Shown in pieces: positions 1 through 5,640 of a stretch of DNA of 9,994 nt. The stretch lies in assembly GCA_021812735.1 (NCBI GenBank), contig JAKAMV010000291.1, forward strand, positions 1 to 9,994, written 5' to 3'. Below the pieces are notes generated by a model, which was not told where the DNA came from, did not search any database, and worked only from the letters and a program-made list of their open reading frames with translations. This DNA is from Chloroflexota bacterium. GTDB taxonomy: Bacteria > Chloroflexota > Limnocylindria > Limnocylindrales > CSP1-4. The stretch's first letter is position 1, and each line of letters begins with the position of its first letter. The position numbers and the translations under genes were made by a program.

Positions 1-288
1 CCAGCGCACGTCCGCCTGGATCGCGTCGATGTACTCCTGCTCCTCCTTCGCCGGGTTCGTGTCGTCGAAGCGCAGGTGGCAGCGACCGCCGAACTCGCGC
101 GCGATCCCGAAGTTGAGGCAGATCGACTTGGCGTGACCGATGTGCAGGTAGCCGTTCGGCTCCGGGGGAAAGCGGGTGACCACCGTGTCGACCCGGCCGG
201 CCTGGACGTCGGCGGCGACGATCTCGCGGATGAAGTCGCCTCGTTCCGGCGGCGTCGATGTCTGCAGCGGATCCACGGGAATGCTCAC
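1..288 (-). CDS. glnS: Glutaminyl-tRNA synthetase, N-terminal part (runs off window)
   Basis: Class I aminoacyl-tRNA synthetase that charges tRNA-Gln with glutamine in the cytoplasm. The first 96 residues are visible. They carry the GlnRS signature [16 protein letters not shown] (residues 40-55, with the class I HIGH motif at 49-52), followed by ICLNFG and [15 protein letters not shown] (72-86). The [13 protein letters not shown] context and FDDTNP are typical of GlnRS and of the related bacterial/eukaryotic GluRS branch; SICLNFG and the FIREI lead-in favour GlnRS. I chose the GTG at 288 because an in-frame TAG lies upstream at 345-343, no ATG intervenes, and about 18 residues before FIRE is a usual length. 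No strong Shine-Dalgarno site is seen. A tRNA-Gln gene lies about 380 bp upstream on the same strand, supporting the assignment. Confidence 0.93.
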   Translation of the reverse strand, partial: MSIPVDPLQTSTPPERGDFIREIVAADVQAGRVDTVVTRFPPEPNGYLHIGHAKSICLNFGIAREFGGRCHLRFDDTNPAKEEQEYIDAIQADVRW

Positions 289-366
289 CGATCGCGGCGG
301 GGCGCGACCGGCGTCCTCACCGTCGTGGCCACACGACCGAGGCTAACACAGGGCCGGTTCGTGCCA

Positions 367-516
367 TCAGCGCGATGCGACGTAGCGCAGGGTCCCCGCG
401 GCGAGCACGACCACGCCACCGGCGTCAAGGGCCGGCCGTCCGGCCACGAGGCCCACGGCGAGAATCACGATGCCGATCACGGCGTACATCCAGACCGGAA
501 GCCGCACCAGCTGCAT
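367..516 (-). CDS. Small two-helix membrane protein, 49 aa
   Basis: An ATG at 516 follows AAAGGGAA seven bases upstream, and the frame stays open for 49 codons. Two hydrophobic stretches are visible, at about residues 9-26 (WMYAVIGIVILAVGLVAG) and about 29-47 (ALDAGGVVVLAAGTLRYVA). They are joined by a short RPALD turn and look like a helical hairpin in the inner membrane. The frame is open further upstream, but that part runs antisense-free through the tRNA-Gln gene and cannot be coding, so the internal ATG is preferred. The gene sits between tRNA-Gln and glnS on the same strand, with 78 bp to the glnS start. I do not recognise the family. Membrane-like composition and a good ribosome site support a real gene; function is unknown. 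Confidence 0.55.
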   Translation of the reverse strand: MQLVRLPVWMYAVIGIVILAVGLVAGRPALDAGGVVVLAAGTLRYVASR

Positions 517-671
517 CGACGTTTCCCTTTCGATCCGAAGGCCCGCCCGGCGCGACGTAACCGGCGACGGCGGGGCGACCTCGCAGGCGATCGCAGCAGC
601 GCTCGGAGTACCGGAGGACGACTGCCCGAGCCACGGCTCGCGCCCGACAGGACCCGTCCGTGCCCGGGAGG

Positions 672-746
672 TGGCTGGCGAGGAAGGATTCGAACCTTCA
701 ATCCCCTGATCCAGAGTCAGGTGCCTTACCGTTAGGCCACTCGCCA
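672..746 (-). tRNA. tRNA-Gln (anticodon CTG)
   Basis: Read on the minus strand, the full cloverleaf is present. The acceptor stem TGGCGAG pairs with CTCGCCA, the D-arm is GCC...GGC, and the anticodon stem CCTGA/TCAGG encloses the loop CTCTGGA with anticodon CTG. The T-arm is GAAGG-TTCGAAT-CCTTC. Discriminator G and an encoded CCA end the gene. Anticodon CTG reads CAG (Gln), and discriminator G is usual for tRNA-Gln. It lies just upstream of glnS on the same strand. Confidence 0.96.
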
Positions 747-760
747 ACGCAAGCGTGCGG

Positions 761-766
761 ATGATA
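761..766 (-). promoter_or_regulatory. Possible -10 box of tRNA-Gln promoter
   Basis: TATCAT on the minus strand lies 14 bases upstream of the tRNA 5' end, a fitting distance for a sigma-70-type -10. No good -35 hexamer is seen 16-18 bp further upstream, so the call is tentative. Confidence 0.3.
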
Positions 767-1120
767 CCGCAGTGCCCGGCCCGGAGCGTGGCCCAGCACG
801 GTTCACACCTGCTCGCGCCGCTCTCTGCCCCTCAGTTCACGAAGTTCACGGACTCGGCCCCGGACCACCCGCGACCATCCCGATACTACCGCCGGCATGC
901 GATGCGGCTCAATCCCGAGCGAGCCGCGGTCGAGCACGAGAGCCGGCCCGGGGATCTCGCCCACGTGCCTGCGCCCCAGCGGCAGGCAGCGGACCAGGCA
1001 GGCGTCGGGCTGGCCCGTGATCGGTCCGAGGCGGGCAAGCAGGACGAAGTCGTCGTGGGGCCGCTCGTCGCGGGCGGATATCGGCCCACCCCGACGTCGG
1101 ACGCAAGGAGTGTCGCGCGC
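767..1120. other. Region with no supported gene
   Basis: Reading frames are open here, but their composition is that of random GC-rich DNA and no domain is recognisable. A short tandem repeat, GTTCACGAA-GTTCACGGA, occurs around 835-852. The plus-strand frame continues into the IS1595-type remnant at 1121, so part of this stretch may be decayed transposase sequence. I cannot align it by eye. Confidence 0.5.
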
Positions 1121-1258
1121 GACGTCGACGCCAACCTGGGCGAGTTCGTGTCTCGCTTCAACCGGCGCTACTACCCGATGGCAGGCTTCGCCGCCCTGCT
1201 CGGTCTCTGCGCGGCTGATCCCGGATCAACCGAAGCTCCGGCTGAGCGGGTCGGTTGA
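1121..1258 (+). pseudogene. IS1595-family transposase, C-terminal remnant
   Basis: About 31 residues (DVDANLGEFVSRFNRR at 1121-1168, then YYPMAGFAALLGL) match the C-terminal signature of ISXO2/IS1595 transposases. In those, a Y/NLDEFxFRxNRR block carries the last catalytic glutamate, and some subgroups continue with PMxxFxxLLGL. The intact copy in this window has DAYLDEFVFRFNRR at the equivalent place but lacks the PM..LLGL tail, so the scrap comes from a different subgroup and is not a duplicate. The zinc ribbon and the first two catalytic aspartates are not recognisable upstream. The frame ends at a TGA at 1256-1258, about 15 codons past the conserved part. The remnant is dead. Confidence 0.6.
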
Positions 1259-1433
1259 GGGCCGCAACGGCCGTCTGGCCGACTGATCGGATGGGCGTGA
1301 GGTCCGGTTGGCACGCTGGCCGTCGTCGCAACGGAGTCCGGGGGTCCGCACGGTGTCGTCCGAGGGTTGCCGACGCCGCGAGGGGGCAGGCTCTCGCGGG
1401 GCCCCGGAGCAGCCGAGCGGGTGGGAGCGGGCG
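1259..1433. other. Intergenic stretch next to the IS1380 remnant
   Basis: No gene is supported. A perfect 7-bp inverted repeat, CCGCGAG (1376-1382) and CTCGCGG (1393-1399), encloses a 10-base loop about 35 bases beyond the IS1380 transposase stop. It may be part of the old element's terminal region or a hairpin limiting transcription. It lacks a T-run, so I do not call it a terminator. Confidence 0.35.
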
Positions 1434-1853
1434 TCAGGCCCGCAGCGGGATCCCCCGGAGCCTCCCCAGGGCCGCCGCGAACTCGATCGCCCAGGGCCAG
1501 CGGGTCGGCAGATGCAGCGTCACGCGGCGGGCCGAGCGGGTGAGCCGCCCAGCCAGGGTGAACAGCCGCCGCCGCAGCGTCCTGGTGGTGACGATGCCGG
1601 CGTCAAGGCCGATCCGGGCGGTCCAGCGCGCGAGGTTGTGGGCCATGATCTGCACCGCCAGCCAGGCGGCGTTGGCGGCGAACCGGCCCGAGGGCAGGTG
1701 GTTCAGGCCCACGCCGTACTTCAGATCGCGGATGGCGTTCTCGATCTCGGCATGGCGGCGGTGGTCGGCCTCCAAGGTGAGCGTGTCGCCCTCGCGGTCG
1801 GTGATGAAGGCATGCACGTCGTAGAGCGTGAGGAGCGCCAGCTGGCTGCCCGA
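1434..1853 (-). pseudogene. IS1380-family transposase, 5'-truncated
   Basis: The remaining about 140 residues are the C-terminal part of a DDE transposase of the IS1380 family. They include VHAFITDREG, LEADHRRHAEIENAIRDLKYG (with the catalytic-region glutamate of the ENxIRDLKxG block), VGLNHLPSGRFAANAAWLA, QIMAHNLARWTARIG, then TLRRRLFTLAGRLTRSARR and a normal C-terminal end before TGA at 1436-1434. Family members are usually about 450-500 aa, so roughly the first two thirds is missing. Upstream of VHAF the frame reads GSQLALLTLYD, also family-like, and then meets an in-frame TGA at 1856-1854. Beyond that the sequence passes into another gene's fragment. No intact start remains and the copy is inactive. 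Confidence 0.85.
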
Positions 1854-1856
1854 TCA

Positions 1857-1957
1857 CCGCGGTCTGCCTGGTCCTGCCGATAGTGGTCAGGCAGGGCATC
1901 CAGAGACGCCGGAAAGTCTTCGGGACGGAGTATGTAGATCACATTGTGGTGCCCGGT
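1857..1957 (-). pseudogene. 3' fragment of gene split by the IS1595 element
   Basis: Minus-strand frame beginning TGHHNVIYILRPEDFPASLD and continuing ALPDHYRQD. It is the continuation of the ORF at 4002-3670. When the 1,704-bp element and one copy of the 8-bp duplication are removed, the upstream ...VNLQIAQ joins TGHHNVIYIL in the same frame. The end of the gene is uncertain, because the frame runs into the IS1380 remnant around 1850-1870 with no stop of its own. The native C-terminus was probably lost at that older junction. The piece adds a predicted beta-strand pair (NLQIAQ / NVIYILR) and a short helix (ASLDAL). Family not recognised. Confidence 0.6.
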
Positions 1958-1965
1958 TTGGGCAA
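1958..1965 (+). repeat. Target-site duplication, left copy (TTGGGCAA)
   Basis: Eight bases directly before the left terminal repeat, identical and in the same orientation as 3670-3677. Eight bp is the duplication length established for the IS1595 family. Confidence 0.88.
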
Positions 1966-1989
1966 GATACTTGTCTCCTTCGGTCCAGT
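1966..1989 (+). repeat. Left terminal inverted repeat
   Basis: Begins GATACTTGTCTCCTTCG and ends TCCAGT. It matches the reverse complement of 3646-3669 at 22 of 24 positions; the differences are at position 2 (A/G) and position 18 (G/C). Weaker similarity continues inward for about 15 more bases, ending near the transposase GTG start. Confidence 0.88.
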
Positions 1990-2000
1990 AGAATGCCACG

Positions 2001-2936
2001 GTGGCGCGACCCGTCGGCGGCGAGGACTACCCGAGGACGCGGCAGGAGTTCCGCGCCTTCTTCCCCGACGATGACGCGTGCGCGGAGTTCCTGACGCGGC
2101 TGCGCTGGCCCGACGGGTTCCGCTGCCCGGCCTGCGGCGGTGCTGGCTGGCGCTCCACCCGTGGTCGCTGGACCTGCCGAGGCTGCGGCAAGCAGACCTC
2201 GTTGACGGCAGGGACCATCTTCGAGGGCACCCGCAAGCCGCTGCTCGACTGGTTCGAGGTCGCGTGGCGGATCACGACTGCCAAGAACGGGGTTTCCGCG
2301 CTCGCGGTCTCGTCGGAGTGGGGTATGTCGCGGGAAGCGGGCTGGACCTGGCTCCACAAGTTCCGGCGAGCCATGGTGCGACCGGACCGCGACCTGCTGT
2401 CGGGCGAGGTGGAGGCCGACGAAACCTTCTTGGGTGGGGCGGAGGACGGCGTGCGGGGCCGCCAGACGGTTCGCAAGGCCATCGTGCTCGTCATGGTGGA
2501 GAGGAAGCCGAGCGGCGGTTATGGGCGTGCGCGGCTGGTCCGGGTCAAAGACGCGTCAGCAGGCTCGCTCCACCCAGCGGTGCAGGCCAACGTCGCGTCT
2601 GGGGCAACCCTGACCACTGACTTCTGGACGGGCTACCTGGGTCTCGACAAGAAGGGCTACACGCACAAGCGCATCAACATCAAGGGGTCCGGGCAGACCG
2701 GCTCCGACCTGCTGCCCGGTGTCCATCTCGTCGCGTCTCACCTTGATCGGGTGTGGCTCGGGACGCACCACGGCGCGCTGCGCTGGCGACACCTCGACGC
2801 CTACCTCGACGAGTTCGTGTTCCGGTTCAACCGGCGCACGAGCAAGGCGCGCGGGTTGCTGTTCTACCGGCTCTTGGAACGCGCGGTTTCTACCGCCCCG
2901 CAGCCCTTCTCGGCGATCAGGGGCGGGAGGCCCTGA
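2001..2936 (+). CDS. IS1595-family (ISXO2-like) transposase
   Basis: A 311-aa transposase that moves the surrounding element. It has an N-terminal helical region (residues 1-40, MARPVGGEDYPRTRQEF type), then a zinc ribbon with CPxC (C42, C45) and CxxC (C59, C62) followed by KQTSLTAGTIFEGT. Next comes a winged-helix-like region (80-125), then the ISXO2 catalytic domain: EVEADETFLGG with D140, TTDFWTGY with D207, LPGVHLVASHLDRVWLGTHHG (H242), and DAYLDEFVFRFNRR with E271. All expected blocks are present in order and the length is normal, so the enzyme should be active. The start is a GTG at 2001, 35 bp inside the left end; MARP is a common start in the family. Its stop lies 11 bp from the stop of the convergent passenger gene. 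Confidence 0.95.
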   Translation: MARPVGGEDYPRTRQEFRAFFPDDDACAEFLTRLRWPDGFRCPACGGAGWRSTRGRWTCRGCGKQTSLTAGTIFEGTRKPLLDWFEVAWRITTAKNGVSALAVSSEWGMSREAGWTWLHKFRRAMVRPDRDLLSGEVEADETFLGGAEDGVRGRQTVRKAIVLVMVERKPSGGYGRARLVRVKDASAGSLHPAVQANVASGATLTTDFWTGYLGLDKKGYTHKRINIKGSGQTGSDLLPGVHLVASHLDRVWLGTHHGALRWRHLDAYLDEFVFRFNRRTSKARGLLFYRLLERAVSTAPQPFSAIRGGRP

Positions 2937-2947
2937 TCGGCGGCCAA

Positions 2948-3250
2948 TCAGCCAGCGACGGCGGCCGTCCGCGTGCGCGACCGATGGGCACGGAAACCAC
3001 GAACCGCGGGGCGGTCCTCATCCGCCTTGACCCGGCGCCGTGTGGCCCAGTCGGGGACGGCGAGCCAGTAGCCGGCGTGGGCGTCGTAGAACAGACGCCC
3101 TTCGACCGCATCGGCAAGGTCAACGAGCAGCACGGTGTCCGCCTGCTCGGCGATCTCGGAGAACGGCGTGTCCCGGTGTGCCGTGAGCCGCGACAGGATC
3201 AGGAACTTGTGGGCATCGGTCTTGTTGAAGTCGGCGAGGATCTGGATCAT
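2948..3250 (-). CDS. Passenger gene B of the IS1595 element, unknown 100-aa protein
   Basis: ATG at 3250 overlaps the TGA of the upstream gene (ATGA, 3250-3247), the hallmark of translational coupling, so the two are read as one operon. The protein is soluble. It begins MIQILADFNKTDAHKFLILS, continues with a probable helix (FSEIAEQADTVLLVDLADAV), then a beta-rich GRLFYDAHAGYWLAVPDW stretch, and ends in a basic tail rich in R (about residues 71-97). No catalytic motif, signal peptide or membrane segment is seen. The basic tail could bind nucleic acid, but that is only a guess. I do not recognise the family. It lies wholly within the element and is convergent with the transposase, so it moves with it. 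Confidence 0.7.
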   Translation of the reverse strand: MIQILADFNKTDAHKFLILSRLTAHRDTPFSEIAEQADTVLLVDLADAVEGRLFYDAHAGYWLAVPDWATRRRVKADEDRPAVRGFRAHRSRTRTAAVAG

Positions 3251-3600
3251 GACTGCCTCGGGTTTCGTGTCGCCGGACCAAGGATGGCGTCGAACGCGGC
3301 CGGGGTCAACCCGAAGAGATCGCAGTGGTAGTCGCCGGGCCCGTGGTGGCTCCACACGAGCCATCCGCCTTTGCCGCGCACGGCGTTGAGGGTTGTGGTT
3401 CGGACGAATGCCTGTGGAATGGCTCCGGCGAGGTCGTCCCACGAGACACCCGGGTCTGACTGCACCGACCAGCTCCCGTCTTCATCCTGCACACGGGCGA
3501 GCCACTTCTCCTTGCCCTCGCCACCGCGCATCACTATCGTCGCGTCCGGCCAGGTCGCGGGGTTGCGCGGATCGTAGCCTCCGGGATCATCCGGTTCCAT
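3247..3600 (-). CDS. Passenger gene A of the IS1595 element, unknown 117-aa protein
   Basis: ATG at 3600 is preceded by GAGGGG five bases upstream, a good ribosome site. The protein is acidic at its N-terminus (MEPDDPGGYDPRNPATWPD) and unusually rich in tryptophan (W17, W33, W44, W54, W80, W83). Alternating short strands are suggested by EKWLARVQDE, GSWSVQSD and GGWLVWSHHG, followed by a probable C-terminal helix (TPAAFDAIL). A GPGDYHCDLFG segment holds H and C residues, but no known metal or catalytic motif is evident. It has no signal or membrane segment. It is the first gene of a two-gene unit with gene B (4-bp overlap) and starts 69 bp inside the right end of the element. Family not recognised. 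The strong ribosome site and coupling argue that it is real. Confidence 0.72.
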   Translation of the reverse strand: MEPDDPGGYDPRNPATWPDATIVMRGGEGKEKWLARVQDEDGSWSVQSDPGVSWDDLAGAIPQAFVRTTTLNAVRGKGGWLVWSHHGPGDYHCDLFGLTPAAFDAILGPATRNPRQS

Positions 3601-3645
3601 CGCATCCCCTCATCCTGTCCAATCGACCCGGCACCATTGTCGTTC

Positions 3646-3669
3646 ACTGGAGCGAAGGAGACAAGTACC
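3646..3669 (-). repeat. Right terminal inverted repeat
   Basis: Read on the minus strand it begins GGTACTTGTCTCCTTCG and ends TCCAGT, matching the left end at 22 of 24 bases. The outermost base abuts the right copy of the target duplication. Confidence 0.88.
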
Positions 3670-3677
3670 TTGGGCAA
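3670..3677 (+). repeat. Target-site duplication, right copy (TTGGGCAA)
   Basis: Identical and co-oriented with 1958-1965. The octamer reads differently on the other strand (TTGCCCAA), so this is a direct duplication and not a continuation of the inverted repeat. Confidence 0.88.
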
Positions 3678-4002
3678 TCTGGAGGTTCACCGCTGGCGCT
3701 GTTTGCCTGGGCTTCGCAGCAAACATCCCCCAGAACGCTGCGAGGCCCGATCGCAAGGCCCCGACGACGGCCTGGACGGGCACAACGCCCACCTGTTGAA
3801 GGGCACCGCTGATGATGAGTCTGATCCACACTTGCTCGGGCGTAAGCGTGAGCGCCTTCGGGCTGAACCCCGCCGCCGTTTCATGTACGGATACGCCTGC
3901 GGCTTGGAGCGACCGGGTGAGTTCGGCTTGCGCCTCAGGCGGGATGCCGGAAGAGAAGTCGACCTCTGCGCTGATCTGCAGACTGGCCGTGTTCTCGTCC
4001 AT
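3670..4002 (-). pseudogene. 5' fragment of gene split by the IS1595 element (111 codons)
   Basis: ATG at 4002 is preceded by GGAGG four bases upstream. The 111 residues end exactly at the target duplication (...VNLQIAQ); the original gene resumes at 1957. Visible order: a strand (LQISAEVDFSS), a helix (PEAQAELTRSLQAAG), a strand (VSVHETAAG), a long apolar helical region (about residues 57-94, WIRLIISGALQQVG to AAFWGMFA), then the interrupted strand. The frame now reads on through the inverted repeat for a few codons to a TAG just inside the element. The strand-helix-strand, apolar helix, strand pattern faintly recalls small effector-associated components of actinobacterial conflict systems (EACC1 type), but I cannot claim homology. 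Its start lies 65 bp after the stop of the DUF429 gene on the same strand, so the two may have formed an operon. Confidence 0.7.
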
Positions 4003-4067
4003 GACGCCTCCATGGCACACCGTGTATCCCTCCGACGGGGCCTCCCTCGCCCTCTATCGCGGCATGT

Positions 4068-4817
4068 TCAGGGTTCGCCGCCGAGCTGTGCGAGCCCGAT
4101 CGTCGGCAGGTGGATCCACCCCTCGCGCCGGGCCGCGTCCAGGTCCTCCTCGCCTGGCAGGGTCGTGCGGCCGAGTCCGAAGGCTCGCCCCACGAGGCTC
4201 GCGATGAGTGCGTCGAGCGGGTGGTCCGCCGCGGCCAGCTCCGCCCGCTCGTGCTCACCCACGTCCAACCCGACGGCGCCGAGCAGCTGGTCCCGGACCC
4301 GCTCGCGCACCTGGCGCGCATCGGCGTTCTTGTATCCGTCCGCGTTGATCTCCCAGCAGCGCAGGGCGCCTGCCGGGTACACCTCGATCACCGCATCGGA
4401 TCCGTCGCGGGCCGCGGCCTGCCCCGAGGAGCCAAGCAGTGTCAGCAGCCGAACGGCACGCTCCGCCGGCCGCGCAATGCGGTCGCTCGACACCGACAGC
4501 GGCCATCGCCCTCCCGTCTTGCCCTGGGCCCGGACATCGGTCCGCCGAAACCACAGGTCATGCGGTCGCTGACGTGGCCACGCCGCGCCTGTCTGATACG
4601 AGGCGAGTACGTCGACGAATGGTGTCGGCCAGCCGAACGGCGCATCGATCGCGACCACGTCGGCATCCGCTGCCAGCTCGATGATCAGGGCGTCCGATCC
4701 TCCCCGCGGGATCAGTCGCTCGACCCAGGGTGCCCCTCGCCCCCACTGCACCAGACAGAGGGCGGTGTTCTCATCGGCCGCGGCCAGATCGACCCCGAGC
4801 GTCCGCACGCCCAGCAT
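4068..4817 (-). CDS. DUF429 family protein (predicted RNase H-fold nuclease)
   Basis: 249 aa. The hallmarks of DUF429 are present in order: GVDLAAADENTALCLVQW (D10, first strand of the RNase H-like fold), VVAIDAPFGWP (D58), LWFRRTD (R92), AVIEVYPAG (E145), and DHPLDALIASLVGRAF (D202). The acidic set D10/D58/E145/D202 is what a metal-dependent RNase H-like nuclease would use. The family is annotated as predicted nuclease, with no established substrate. Length is normal. The ATG at 4817 is preferred because the first strand then starts a few residues in; a GTG 13 codons upstream (4856) gives only Gly-rich filler. The ribosome site is weak. The next gene downstream is the one broken by the IS1595 element. 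Confidence 0.88.
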   Translation of the reverse strand: MLGVRTLGVDLAAADENTALCLVQWGRGAPWVERLIPRGGSDALIIELAADADVVAIDAPFGWPTPFVDVLASYQTGAAWPRQRPHDLWFRRTDVRAQGKTGGRWPLSVSSDRIARPAERAVRLLTLLGSSGQAAARDGSDAVIEVYPAGALRCWEINADGYKNADARQVRERVRDQLLGAVGLDVGEHERAELAAADHPLDALIASLVGRAFGLGRTTLPGEEDLDAARREGWIHLPTIGLAQLGGEP

Positions 4818-4957
4818 GCTACCGCCACGGACCGTCCCAAAAGGGGAACCACCCACAGACCCCTGACTCGTACGGCGCCGGCCCGTGCCCGGACCCGATC
4901 CAGAAGGAGGTCTCTCTGGCGCGTCTTCCGTCCGCGCCGACGCCTTCGCCCTCGACG
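4818..4957. other. Gap between tetR and DUF429 genes; orphan Shine-Dalgarno-like AGAAGGAGGT
   Basis: No gene is supported. On the plus strand, AGAAGGAGGT (4902-4911) is a near-perfect anti-16S match with no ATG or GTG start within 15 bases. No clear promoter for the DUF429 gene was found. Confidence 0.35.
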
Positions 4958-5569
4958 CTAGCCCCGTACGAGCGGCAGGAACACTTGGTCGACGATCTCG
5001 ACGAGCACGGCATCCGGAACCGGGGCGCGCGTCACCAGGAGCTCATGGCGGGCGAGATCCAGCGGCACCACCGAGACCCGGGGCGTGAGGCGCTCCACAC
5101 GCACGTCGCCGCGCCGGGACGCGGCCTGCAGGATGGCGCCCATCGTTTGGGCCCCAACCTGTCGCGCGTGGAGGTAGGCGATCGCCTCGGGCTCCGCGGA
5201 GAGCTCGTCGAGCAGGCCGAACGCGGTGGCCGGACCGATCTCGGCGATGCCCGCCGACACCCGGCGCAGGAGGGTGAGCACGTCTTCGCGCAGGCTGCCC
5301 GTGTCGGGGACCTCGCCGGAGAGCATCGGCCGATGCTGGCGCAGCGCGGCCAGCACGAGCTCGGCGCGGTTGCGCCAACGCCGGTAGAGGACCGCCTTGC
5401 TGGTGCCGGCCCGATCGGCCACGTCCTCCATGGAGAGGGCGGCATACCCGACCGCCGCGAGCTCTTCCCAGGCGGCGGCCAGGATCGCCTGTTCGAGGAC
5501 GGTGCCGCGGCGACGGTGACGGACGTCCCGCGCGCGGGCGTCGGGGGAGGCCAGCGTGGTGGCGTTCAT
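4958..5569 (-). CDS. TetR/AcrR-family transcriptional regulator
   Basis: 203 aa, normal for the family. The N-terminal DNA-binding domain runs from about residue 20: helix 1 TVLEQAILAAAWEELAAVG, then YAALSMEDVADRAGTSKAVLYRRWRNRAEL (about 42-71), the TetR helix-turn-helix with its typical SKAVLYRRW recognition segment. The C-terminal part is a divergent all-helical ligand-binding and dimerisation domain. The start at 5569 has GAGGA seven bases upstream and agrees with the usual distance to helix 1; the frame is open further upstream only through the promoter region. The gene is divergent from the DHA2 exporter with 106 bp between starts, so it is very likely that exporter's repressor and is probably autoregulated. 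The inducing ligand is unknown. Confidence 0.94.
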   Translation of the reverse strand: MNATTLASPDARARDVRHRRRGTVLEQAILAAAWEELAAVGYAALSMEDVADRAGTSKAVLYRRWRNRAELVLAALRQHRPMLSGEVPDTGSLREDVLTLLRRVSAGIAEIGPATAFGLLDELSAEPEAIAYLHARQVGAQTMGAILQAASRRGDVRVERLTPRVSVVPLDLARHELLVTRAPVPDAVLVEIVDQVFLPLVRG

Positions 5570-5593
5570 GGCAGTTCCTCGGTGTCTGCACAC

Positions 5594-5621
5594 AGGATAC
5601 CACGGTTCCCTATTGACACAA
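5594..5621 (-). promoter_or_regulatory. Predicted promoter of the tetR gene
   Basis: Minus strand: -35 TTGTGT (5621-5616), 16-bp spacer, -10 TATCCT (5599-5594), about 25 bases before the ATG. Its -35 overlaps the -35 of the divergent exporter promoter on the other strand. Confidence 0.5.
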
Positions 5622-5640
5622 CCCCACGCGTGGCTATTAG
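5613..5640 (+). promoter_or_regulatory. Predicted promoter of the DHA2 exporter
   Basis: Consensus -35 TTGACA (5613-5618), then TATTAG (5635-5640) with a 16-bp spacer. TTAGAT at an 18-bp spacing is an alternative -10. The -10 region runs into the inverted repeat at 5639-5654. Confidence 0.6.
5624..5633. promoter_or_regulatory. 10-bp palindrome CCACGCGTGG in the promoter spacer
   Basis: Perfect palindrome lying between the -35 and -10 of the exporter promoter. It could be a second operator or a half of a longer TetR site. It is short for chance exclusion in GC-rich DNA. Confidence 0.35.

Larger units (their letters stand above)
1966..3669 (+). mobile_element. Complete IS1595-family element with two passenger genes (1,704 bp)
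   Basis: The ends are defined by near-identical terminal inverted repeats (22 of 24 bases) and a perfect 8-bp direct duplication outside them. Inside are an intact ISXO2-like transposase on the plus strand and, convergent with it, two overlapping small genes of unknown function. IS1595 elements carrying cargo genes ('transporter IS', tIS) are known in the family, but this cargo is not one I recognise. The intact transposase, the unmutated duplication and the clean frame of the split target gene suggest a fairly recent insertion. The element interrupts the gene at 4002-3670 / 1957-1857. Confidence 0.9.

Noticed and set aside
517..747. Upstream extension of the 49-aa membrane ORF to an alternative start at 747
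   Set aside because: It would translate through the whole tRNA-Gln gene. The internal ATG at 516 has a better ribosome site and gives a clean two-helix protein.
1376..1399. Hairpin CCGCGAG/CTCGCGG as a rho-independent terminator
   Set aside because: No T-run follows on either strand. It is kept only as an inverted repeat near the IS1380 remnant.
1950..1965. Treating TTGGGCAA as the outer part of the terminal inverted repeats
   Set aside because: The octamer is in the same orientation at both ends (TTGGGCAA both times on the plus strand), so it is a direct duplication. The inverted match starts at 1966 and 3669.
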